Shown in pieces: positions 1-6,723 of a stretch of DNA of 21,344 nt. The notes under the pieces are model-generated. The model ran no database searches, was not told the origin of the DNA, and worked only from the letters and a program-made list of their open reading frames with translations. A program made the translations under genes and the position numbers. Numbering within the stretch: position 1 is the first letter of the stretch; each line of letters opens with the position of its first letter. The stretch is from JAIPEL01 sp050115795. Lineage in GTDB: Bacteria; Desulfobacterota; Desulfobacteria; Desulfobacterales; CAFBRK01. The DNA lies in assembly GCA_050115795.1 (NCBI GenBank), contig JASFPT010000035.1, positions 1-21,344 of the forward strand. The letters are read 5' to 3'.

Positions 1-503
1 AAAAATACGCAGAGCGCTATGGGTTCGACTGGCGCCTGCTGCTGGCGATGGCCTACCAGGAGTCCGGGCTCAACCCCCGGAAGAAGAGCCACCGGGGCGC
101 CGTGGGGCTCATGCAGATCCGGCCGTCGACGGCGGCAGATCCCCAGGTGGCCATCAAAGATATTTCCAAGGTCGACAACAACGTCCATGCGGCGGTCAAG
201 TACCTGGACTTTCTCCGAAGCCGCTACTTCACCGACGAGGAGATCGCTCCCCGGGACCGGGTTCGCTTCTCACTGGCGGCCTACAATGCCGGGCCGGCAA
301 AGATCCGGCAGGCCAGACAGAAGGCCGCCGGCATGGACCTCGATCCCAACCGATGGTTCCGAAACGTCGAACTGGCCGCGCTCCGGATGTTGGGCCAGGA
401 GACCGTTCAATACGTGAGCAATATCAACAAGTACTACGTGATTTACAAAAACGCGCTGGCCCGGCGTCAGGCCAGGGAGAGGGTCAAGGAAGAGCTCCGT
501 TGA
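1..503 (+). CDS. Lytic murein transglycosylase, SLT domain (5' end outside window)
   Basis: The reading frame enters at base 3 and ends at a TGA at 501-503; the N-terminal part lies outside the window. The visible ~166 residues are a Goose-type lysozyme/SLT catalytic domain. FDWRLLLAMAYQESGLNP carries the catalytic Glu (in YQES), GAVGLMQI is the second conserved block and LAAYNAGPAKI is the third. Enzymes of this family cleave the MurNAc-GlcNAc bond of peptidoglycan and form 1,6-anhydroMurNAc, in the periplasm or at the outer membrane. The FDWRLL-AYQES spacing and the C-terminal YVSNINKYYVIYK stretch resemble MltF-type enzymes, which have an N-terminal solute-binding domain. That part is not visible, so the subfamily is a guess. 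The tail is basic and rich in Arg and Glu. Family assignment is confident. Confidence 0.88.
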   Translation, partial: KYAERYGFDWRLLLAMAYQESGLNPRKKSHRGAVGLMQIRPSTAADPQVAIKDISKVDNNVHAAVKYLDFLRSRYFTDEEIAPRDRVRFSLAAYNAGPAKIRQARQKAAGMDLDPNRWFRNVELAALRMLGQETVQYVSNINKYYVIYKNALARRQARERVKEELR

Positions 504-557
504 TGATGCGCCGGAAATGGCTGCGATAAGCAGGTCGATGGGTCAAAAAAGCCATTC

Positions 558-639
558 ACCGCAAAGACGCAAAGTAGGCCAAGACGGCATTCCCTTTTTT
601 CAAAAAACAGTTTCTTTGCGACCCTTGCGCCTTTGCGGT
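558..639. repeat. Imperfect inverted repeat of the 'CCGCAAAGACGCAAAG' intergenic type
   Basis: The left arm ACCGCAAAGACGCAAAG (558-574) pairs with the right-arm sequence CTTTGCGACCCTTGCGCCTTTGCGGT (614-639), whose reverse complement begins ACCGCAAAGGCGCAA. Between them lies a T6-C-A6 palindrome (595-607). Repeats of this wording are common in intergenic regions of many environmental bacterial genomes and are often mis-called as short peptides containing EPQRRKGRK, which is seen here on the minus strand. The element sits between the transglycosylase stop and lipA. It could fold as a long hairpin in RNA or mark a dead or mobile palindromic repeat. Function unknown. Confidence 0.6.
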
Positions 640-674
640 TCAATTGTATTCAGCCTCGAAGTCCGACAGAAGCG

Positions 675-1571
675 ATGATGACAGAAAAGCAAAAATCGAA
701 AAGATTTCCGAAGCCGAAATGGATCCGCCGCCGCCTGCCGAGCGGACCCGAATACGAGCAGGTCCGGGCGATGCTCAAGGAGGGCAGGCTTCACACCGTC
801 TGCCAGGAGGCCCAGTGCCCGAACATCTGGGAGTGTTTCTCCTCCGGCACGGCCACCTTCTTGATCCTCGGTTCCCGGTGTACCCGCAACTGCGCCTTCT
901 GCGCGGTGGCCCGCGGGCCGGAAGAGCCCCCCGACCCCAAGGAGCCTTCGAAGGTGGCCGATGCCGCCGCGGCCATGGGACTGTCCTACGTGGTGGTGAC
1001 CTCGGTGACCCGGGACGACCTGAAAGACGGGGGGGCCGGCCACTTCGCAGAAACCATCCGGCGGCTCAAAGAGAAGATCCCCGGGGCCCGGGTGGAGGTG
1101 CTGATCCCGGATTTTGCCGGGGACAAGGAGGCCCTGAAAACGGTGCTCGACGCCGCCCCGGACGTGCTCAACCACAACGTCGAAACCGTGGCCCGTCTGT
1201 ATCCCGCGGTCCGGCCCCAGGCAATCTACGAGCGATCCCTTGCCCTGATTCGGCGGGCGGGCGAAATGGTACCCGACATCCCCACCAAGTCGGGGCTGAT
1301 GCTCGGGCTCGGGGAGACCGAAACGGAAATCCGAAAGACCCTGGAGGACCTCAGGGGTGCCGGGTGCCGGATGCTCACCCTGGGTCAGTACCTGCAGCCC
1401 ACCCGGGCCCATCTATCGGTGGTTCGGTACGTTCCGCCGGAAGAATTCGAGGCCTGGAAAACGGAGGCAAAGACGATGGGTTTCGAGCAGGTGGCCAGCG
1501 GTCCGCTGGTGCGCTCGTCGTACCATGCGGGAGCTCTCTTCGATGGGGATGCGACGGTCTCCGAGAAGTAA
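675..1571 (+). CDS. lipA: Lipoyl synthase (radical SAM)
   Basis: The enzyme inserts two sulfur atoms into octanoyl-carrier protein domains to make lipoyl groups, used by GcvH and 2-oxoacid dehydrogenases. The 298-residue length is normal for LipA. The auxiliary-cluster motif C43-X4-C48-X5-C54 and the radical SAM motif C69-X3-C73-X2-C76 are both present. The C-terminal RSSYHA (280-285) holds the serine ligand of the auxiliary cluster. I chose the ATG at 675; the frame is open upstream to a TTG at 633, but that stretch overlaps the repeat at 558-639. The next codon is also ATG (678), and no strong ribosome binding site is visible for either. No lipB is adjacent. The 250 bp after the gene hold only a weak hairpin (1631-1637 with 1659-1665) and no convincing promoter. 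A GcvT-GlyA fusion nearby fits a need for lipoylated GcvH, though gcvH is not in the window. Confidence 0.95.
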   Translation: MMTEKQKSKRFPKPKWIRRRLPSGPEYEQVRAMLKEGRLHTVCQEAQCPNIWECFSSGTATFLILGSRCTRNCAFCAVARGPEEPPDPKEPSKVADAAAAMGLSYVVVTSVTRDDLKDGGAGHFAETIRRLKEKIPGARVEVLIPDFAGDKEALKTVLDAAPDVLNHNVETVARLYPAVRPQAIYERSLALIRRAGEMVPDIPTKSGLMLGLGETETEIRKTLEDLRGAGCRMLTLGQYLQPTRAHLSVVRYVPPEEFEAWKTEAKTMGFEQVASGPLVRSSYHAGALFDGDATVSEK

Positions 1572-1821
1572 TGAGGGCGCAAACAACTTCTCCTGAAACG
1601 ATCCGGCCGCAACAGATTCTGATGGAGGGGGGGCACAGACTTGGGGTTCAATGGTGATTGTGCCCGCAGCGCTCTCTCAAACCAGGCAGGAATCACGAAA
1701 CGGCCCGACGGTCCGGTGTCTCTGCCCATGAAATTTATGACAACCGCCATCAATGTCGTCCTGGTCTCACTAAACCGGAAAGAAAAATTTTTCATTCGAA
1801 GAAAGCCGCAAGGAGAACCAC

Positions 1822-3021
1822 ATGCTTTACCGTAAAATGCCGAAAAACGGAGACGAACTTTCCATTCTGGGCTTTGGCTGTATGCGCCTCCCCATGACGG
1901 AAGAAGGCCGGATCGACGAACCGCGGGCCATCAGCCAGATTCGCAGCGCCATCGACCGGGGTGTCAATTACCTGGATACGGCATGGCCCTATCATGGGGG
2001 GGAAAGCGAAAATGTGCTGGGCCGCGCCTTGACCGACGGCTACCGCGAGAAGGTGAAGATCGCCACCAAGCTTCCTTCCTGGATGATCAAAAACCGCGAG
2101 GACATGGACACCTACCTCGACGCCCAGCTAAAAAAACTGCAGACGGATCGCATCGACTATTATCTGCTCCATGCCCTTACCGGAGAACTGTGGGACCATC
2201 TTGAATCCATCGGCGTTGCGGATTTTCTCGACAGGGCCAAGGCCGACGGACGCATCGCCAACGCCGGTTTTTCCTTCCACGGCATTCTGGAGGATTTCAA
2301 ACGAATCGTGGATGGCTACCCCTTTGAATTCTGCCAGATCCAGTACAATTTCCTGGATGAGGAGAACCAGGCCGGTAGCGAAGGGCTGCGATATGCTGCG
2401 TCCCGGGGCTTGGGGGTGGTCGTTATGGAGCCGCTTCGCGGCGGGAATCTGGGACTGCCCACGCCGCCGCCGGATGTGGATGCGATATGGAAAACCGCAG
2501 CGGTAAAGCGGACCCCGGCAGAATGGGCGCTGCGCTGGGTGTGGAACCATCCCGAAGTCACGGTCGTTCTCTCGGGAATGAACGAAGAATCCCACGTCGA
2601 AGAAAACCTGGCTATCGCGGCAAAGGCCCGGGCCAACTCTCTTTCGGAAGATGAGATCAAACGGATTGATGCCGTCAGCCGGAAATACAAGTCCCTGATG
2701 AAAGTCGGCTGCACCGGATGCGGCTATTGCATGCCCTGCCCCTCGGATGTTGCCATCGCCCGCTGCTTCGAGGTGTATAACAAGATGCATATGTTCGGCA
2801 ATGTAGAGGAGGCAAAGTTCATCTACGCCATCCGTATGAGCGGCGTTCTGGGCGGTCCTTCTTCCTATGCCTCCCAATGTGTCCAATGCGGCGAATGCAT
2901 GGAAAAATGCCCCCAGCACATCGAAATCCCCGACTTTCTGGAAATGGTTGCCGGTGAGCTGGAAGATTCGCAGATGGAAAAAAGAATCGCCATGGGGAAA
3001 AAGATGTTCAATATGGAGTGA
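1822..3021 (+). CDS. Aldo/keto reductase with C-terminal ferredoxin-like [4Fe-4S] domain
   Basis: The 399-residue protein has an N-terminal AKR TIM barrel (about 1-290) with the catalytic tetrad visible: D52 and Y57 (LDTAWPYHGG), K83 (IATKLP) and H117 (YYLLHAL). A C-terminal iron-sulfur part follows, with C297-X2-C300-X2-C303-X2-C306-P and C353-X2-C356-X2-C359-X3-C363-P, each able to hold one [4Fe-4S] cluster. Such ferredoxin-AKR fusions are widespread in anaerobes; the physiological substrate is usually unknown and a flavin- or ferredoxin-linked carbonyl reduction is only inferred. The start is fixed by AAGGAG at 1810-1815, 6 nt before the ATG. It appears monocistronic and converges on the OsmC gene. 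Confidence 0.93.
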   Translation: MLYRKMPKNGDELSILGFGCMRLPMTEEGRIDEPRAISQIRSAIDRGVNYLDTAWPYHGGESENVLGRALTDGYREKVKIATKLPSWMIKNREDMDTYLDAQLKKLQTDRIDYYLLHALTGELWDHLESIGVADFLDRAKADGRIANAGFSFHGILEDFKRIVDGYPFEFCQIQYNFLDEENQAGSEGLRYAASRGLGVVVMEPLRGGNLGLPTPPPDVDAIWKTAAVKRTPAEWALRWVWNHPEVTVVLSGMNEESHVEENLAIAAKARANSLSEDEIKRIDAVSRKYKSLMKVGCTGCGYCMPCPSDVAIARCFEVYNKMHMFGNVEEAKFIYAIRMSGVLGGPSSYASQCVQCGECMEKCPQHIEIPDFLEMVAGELEDSQMEKRIAMGKKMFNME

Positions 3022-3033
3022 ACAACATTTTCT

Positions 3034-3178
3034 TTGCTGCGCAAATCAAATGAAGCGGCCTTGCAGGTGCGAGCCACAATTGAAGCACAACTTTTCGCCA
3101 AATCGACAAAGGCTTTGCACCGATTCCCCCGGCCCTCTGTCCGTTTGAACAGCCGCCTTTCATAAAATTGCGCAGCAA
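3034..3178. repeat. 11-bp perfect inverted repeat flanking the convergent intergenic region
   Basis: TTGCTGCGCAA (3034-3044) and its exact reverse complement TTGCGCAGCAA (3168-3178) sit just inside the two convergent stop codons (3021 and 3181). Each arm is itself nearly palindromic (TTGC-TGC-GCAA). The 123 bp between the arms have no gene and no T-rich terminator. It may be a remnant of a small palindromic element or a long-range pairing at the transcript ends; chance cannot be excluded. Confidence 0.4.
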
Positions 3179-3180
3179 TG

Positions 3181-3585
3181 TTATTCCAGGATCTCGAACT
3201 CCGTCGTGATGCTGGCCACTCCCCGCACGGTAGCGGCCACCGAGCAGTACTTTTCCTCGGAGAGGCGGATGGCGTCGGCCACGGCCTTTTCGGTCAGGTC
3301 CTTTCCCGCCAGCCGGTACTTGAGATGGATGGTGCGATAGGGCCATGGGGGATGGTCTTCCCGCTCACCGGTGGTGACGATCTCCAGAAAGGTGAGCGGC
3401 TTTCTTTTCTTCTCCAGGATTTCGACCACGTCGTAGGCCGTGCAGCCGGCGAGTGCCACCAACAGCATTTCCGACGGGCTCACCCCCCTGGGCGGGCTGT
3501 CGCCGGAAAGAACCACGCTATGGTTCCGCGAGTCGGTTCCCACGAATGTCTTGCCGGATACCCAGGTCACTTTCGTCGTCGGCAT
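3181..3585 (-). CDS. OsmC family protein
   Basis: A 134-residue OsmC/Ohr-fold protein. The two family cysteines are present: C48 in LVALAGCTAYDV and C114 in SEEKYCSVAATV. In Ohr/OsmC enzymes this pair reduces organic hydroperoxides; many YhfA-like members share the cysteines without a proven substrate, and this length and the PSEMLLVALAGC context fit the YhfA-like group better than Ohr. The start is supported by GGAGG about 8 nt upstream of the ATG. It lies 85 bp downstream of the GcvT-GlyA gene on the same strand with no obvious terminator between, so co-transcription is possible. Confidence 0.92.
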   Translation of the reverse strand: MPTTKVTWVSGKTFVGTDSRNHSVVLSGDSPPRGVSPSEMLLVALAGCTAYDVVEILEKKRKPLTFLEIVTTGEREDHPPWPYRTIHLKYRLAGKDLTEKAVADAIRLSEEKYCSVAATVRGVASITTEFEILE

Positions 3586-3670
3586 CGAAATTTCCTCCGG
3601 ATTTTTTTGATGGTTATTCCGGTTTTTTGTCCCTTCAAAAGATCGCGGTTTATGTGTTTTTCAAGTCATT

Positions 3671-6328
3671 TTACCGCAGGGCTTCGACGACACGAGCGGT
3701 CATCTCTTCTGCCTCGTCGCCCCCAAAGCAGTACTGCATTTCCAAAAACCGCTCCCGCAGCTTGGTCACTTCCTTTGCCACGTTCGCGTCCTTTTGAATC
3801 ACGTCGGTCATGAGGCCGGCCAGCTCGGCGAAGTCGTCCGGCCCCATGCCGAAGCGGGTCATCTCCTGAACACCGGTTCGAAGCGATCCGGAGGCGGTGA
3901 ATCCCTCTTCTTCGGGGGCGGCCTGGTAGTTGCACACGATGTTGTTTTTCTCCAGGCGGCGGGCGATTCCAGGCCCCCGTCCGTAACCGACATGGATCAC
4001 CACCTGGTGGGTCTCGGTATAGGAGATGGCCGGATCTCCGGCCACCGAAAGGCCGCTGTCGGAAAGGGCCTTGGCAAACGCCTTCGCGTTTTGGACCACC
4101 GCCTTCTGGTACGGGTCCTTGAAGGCGTTCATCTCGTAGGCGGCCATCAGCAGGCCGAGCAGGGTGCCCAGGTGGTGGTTGCTCATGGCGCCGGGAAAGG
4201 CCCGGCGCTGGATCGCCTCCCAAAGCGCCCACTGGACCTGGTCCTCGGTGAAGTTGACGCCGATCACGCCGCGCTGGGTGCCGAAAAACGTTTTGTGGGT
4301 CGAGCCGGTGACGATGTCCGCGCCCTCGGCAAACGGCTCCTGAAAGTGGGGCCCCACCAGGCCCAGCACGTGGGCCATGTCATACATCAGCACACAGTCC
4401 GGGATCCGAACCTCGTCGATGATCCTTCGAATGTCGGCCACCGGCTCCTTGTGCAGCACCATGCTCTTGCCCAGGATGATCAGTTCGGGGCGGTGTTCTT
4501 CGATGAGCCGGCGGGTTTCGTCGATGTCGATCTTGTAGGGGTTTTCCTCCAGGACCGGGAAATTGACCACCGCCGCCTTCTCCCAGACCGGATCGCGCTG
4601 GACGAAGTCGCGAAGCGCCCCCATGGGCTGGGCCGACAGGTGGCCTCCCCTGATGATGTGGTTGTTGATCACTTTGCGCAAGCGGCGCTGCTCTCGCTTT
4701 CGATCGGCGCGGTTTACGAAGTCGACCATGGCTGAAAAGACGGCCGTGTTGGCCATCTGACCGGAGATGACCCGGGGTTCGACCTCGGTGCAGCCCAGGA
4801 ATTTTTGAAGCTCGCACTTGAGCAGGGATTCCACCTCGCTGATGAAGTCGGTCCCCTGGTAGTAGAAGACGTCGGCCTCCTTGAAGGCCTTGACCGGTTT
4901 ATGCTCTGCGTAGCGGCCCGACGGGTCGGTGATTGAAAGCAGCCGGACCAGGGGCGAGGCGGTCTGCTCCGAGGGAATCAGGTTGATGCACTGCTTCTGG
5001 CGCCACCGGTGGTTTTCCACGGACCGGCCGACCAGGTCCCGCACGTTGCCGAGCATTTCGTCGGCCGCGCAGACTTCGACGGCGCCTTTTCGCAATTCGT
5101 CGTGAAGCACGGGCCAGGCATAGGGCGGGGCCTCGTTCCGCAAGAAGTAGGGGACGACCACTGCGGAGATTTTCTTCCCGCGGATGTCGATCTGGACAAA
5201 GTCTCCTTCCACCAGATTGGCGTCGAGCAGCGCCAGCGAAATGGCCCTGCGGCCGGTCTCCCCGCTCAGCTTCGAGTCGATGCCGCTGCCGTCCACCTTC
5301 CAATAGGGAACCATGGTCCCGGAGGTGACAACGCCCACCGGCGTGTCTCCGGAAAAGACCCGGGCCCCGGCCCGGGCGATCCCTTTCTCTGTCAAGGCGA
5401 TCGGCTGAATGATCCGAGGCAGGTTGTCGACATACCGAAAATCCCGGTCCAGGATCCATTTGTAGGCCTCGAACTGCATCATCAGCGCATCGCGCCCGAT
5501 GAAATCGCCCTTCAAAGGAGAGAAGCTTACGGCAAACCGGGCCAGGGGGCACGCGAAAATCGGAATCGGAAGACCGTCCGGGTCTTCTCCGAGCTCATGG
5601 CCGTATAGGGGAAGACCGGCTTCCAGCCGCAGGGTGTCCCGGGCACCCAGACCGATCGGAACGGCGCCCTTTTCCACCAGGGCATCCCAGACCTGTGCCG
5701 CTCGGCCGCTGTCCAAAAACAATTCGAAGCAAAGGGGTTCTCCGGTGTAGCCGGTTCTTCCGATCATCACCTGGATCCCGTCGATCTCGGCAAAAGAGAG
5801 GGTGTTTCGCATCGGTTCGGGCAGCCGGCCGCCGGTGAGCAGGCCGCCCAGGATTTCCTTGGAGTCGGGCCCCTGGAGGCTGATCATGGCCAGCTCTTCG
5901 GTTTTGTCGATCAGCTGCGCCCCGGAAAAATCGGGCAGGATCGCATCGAAGTGGGCCAGGTTCTTCATCCGGTTCGACGCGTTGACCACGAGAAGATACC
6001 AGTCCTTTTCGAAACGATACAGGTAGGCGTCGTCGACGGCGCCGCCGGTTTCATCCGGCACCATGGTGTACTGGCTTTCTTCCACTTCCAGGGCGGCGGC
6101 GTTGTTGGTGAGCACGTGCTGTAGGAAGGGGAGGGCGGTTTTCCCCTTCACGATGAACCGCCCCATGTGGGACACGTCGAACAGGCCGGCTTTCTTTCGG
6201 CAGGCCAGGTGCTCTGCGAGGATGCCCTCCTTGTATTGCACGGGCATCTCCCATCCGCCGAATTCGACCATCTGGGCTCCTGCAGCCACGTGGGTGTCAA
6301 AAAGGGGTGTCCGTAGTAGATCGGCCAT
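3671..6328 (-). CDS. Fused aminomethyltransferase (GcvT) - serine hydroxymethyltransferase (GlyA)
   Basis: One uninterrupted 885-residue frame joins two THF enzymes. Residues ~1-400 are GcvT. TPLFDTHVAAGAQMVEFGGWEMPVQ opens the folate-binding domain (pattern given in part), GGAVDD (95-100) holds the catalytic Asp, RTGYTGE (191-197) is conserved, and GVVTSGT (332-338) with VQIDIRGK belongs to the GcvT C-terminal barrel. Residues ~430-885 are SHMT-like: INLIPSEQTASP (448-459), SGQMANTAV, YDMAHVLGLV (649-658; Asp pairs with the PLP ring N) and GSTHKTFFG, whose K679 is the expected PLP Schiff-base lysine. GcvT transfers the aminomethyl group from lipoyl-GcvH, giving CH2-THF and ammonia; SHMT interconverts glycine plus CH2-THF with serine. 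The SHMT half is divergent from canonical GlyA. The start at 6328 is set by AGGAGG at 6335-6340; the open frame extends to 6676, but that extension lacks homology. Confidence 0.93.
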   Translation of the reverse strand: MADLLRTPLFDTHVAAGAQMVEFGGWEMPVQYKEGILAEHLACRKKAGLFDVSHMGRFIVKGKTALPFLQHVLTNNAAALEVEESQYTMVPDETGGAVDDAYLYRFEKDWYLLVVNASNRMKNLAHFDAILPDFSGAQLIDKTEELAMISLQGPDSKEILGGLLTGGRLPEPMRNTLSFAEIDGIQVMIGRTGYTGEPLCFELFLDSGRAAQVWDALVEKGAVPIGLGARDTLRLEAGLPLYGHELGEDPDGLPIPIFACPLARFAVSFSPLKGDFIGRDALMMQFEAYKWILDRDFRYVDNLPRIIQPIALTEKGIARAGARVFSGDTPVGVVTSGTMVPYWKVDGSGIDSKLSGETGRRAISLALLDANLVEGDFVQIDIRGKKISAVVVPYFLRNEAPPYAWPVLHDELRKGAVEVCAADEMLGNVRDLVGRSVENHRWRQKQCINLIPSEQTASPLVRLLSITDPSGRYAEHKPVKAFKEADVFYYQGTDFISEVESLLKCELQKFLGCTEVEPRVISGQMANTAVFSAMVDFVNRADRKREQRRLRKVINNHIIRGGHLSAQPMGALRDFVQRDPVWEKAAVVNFPVLEENPYKIDIDETRRLIEEHRPELIILGKSMVLHKEPVADIRRIIDEVRIPDCVLMYDMAHVLGLVGPHFQEPFAEGADIVTGSTHKTFFGTQRGVIGVNFTEDQVQWALWEAIQRRAFPGAMSNHHLGTLLGLLMAAYEMNAFKDPYQKAVVQNAKAFAKALSDSGLSVAGDPAISYTETHQVVIHVGYGRGPGIARRLEKNNIVCNYQAAPEEEGFTASGSLRTGVQEMTRFGMGPDDFAELAGLMTDVIQKDANVAKEVTKLRERFLEMQYCFGGDEAEEMTARVVEALR

Positions 6329-6723
6329 GAAAAACCTCCTGGTTGCATGGAAAGGGGAAACGCTCTCATCGGGATCGGGACCGGCGTCGAGACGAGAAAG
6401 AAAGCCCGCCTTGTCGACGATCCCGGGTCGGCCAGTTCCATGCGGCATCGGAACATGACCTGCAGGACCATTCCTATGGCATTCGGACCGCCCGGTCAAC
6501 CAGGTGTTTACGGGGTTTTCATCGTTTTTCGGTCCTGGTTTCAATGGATATGCGACCCGGGATCCGGGCCTTTGCAGAAGGTCGAAGCAGGCCGGAAAAG
6601 AGGCGGACCCGCCGGTTGCAGCGAACTCGGGGAGGATCGAGAGCATACCGGCGTGCTTTCTCCCCGACCCATTCACCTGATGCAGGTGCGGTTCAAAGGC
6701 CCGGCCGTTGCCACCGATGGAGG
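6329..6723 (-). other. 395-bp non-coding leader/intergenic region with nested hairpins
   Basis: Lies between the UPF0182 stop and the GcvT-GlyA start, both on the minus strand. Its upstream part holds a perfect hairpin CACCTG-CAT-CAGGTG (6674-6688). This is followed by a larger one, TCGGGGAG (6660-6667 on minus) paired with CTCCCCGA (6627-6634), which encloses a 4-bp AGCA/TGCT stem. No T-run follows, so neither is a standard intrinsic terminator. I do not see the conserved blocks of the glycine, THF or SAH riboswitches. The remaining ~290 bases show no gene. It may be the 3' end of the UPF0182 transcript, a structured leader of the fusion gene, or both. Confidence 0.45.
6335..6340 (-). promoter_or_regulatory. 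Ribosome binding site fixing the GcvT-GlyA start
   Basis: AGGAGG on the minus strand, 6 nt before the ATG at 6328. It overrules a 116-codon upstream in-frame extension, whose residues do not look like GcvT. The protein starts at MADLLRTPLFDTH, the normal N-terminus of the family. Confidence 0.82.

Noticed and set aside
6329..6676. N-terminal 116-codon extension of the GcvT-GlyA frame
   Set aside because: Open in frame but without GcvT similarity; AGGAGG and the canonical N-terminus place the start at 6328.
6590..6690. Possible SAH, glycine or THF riboswitch before GcvT-GlyA
   Set aside because: A GCTGCAA stretch and paired GC arms superficially recall the SAH element, but the required CCAGGCTCG-type pairing strand and the conserved blocks of the glycine and THF classes are absent.
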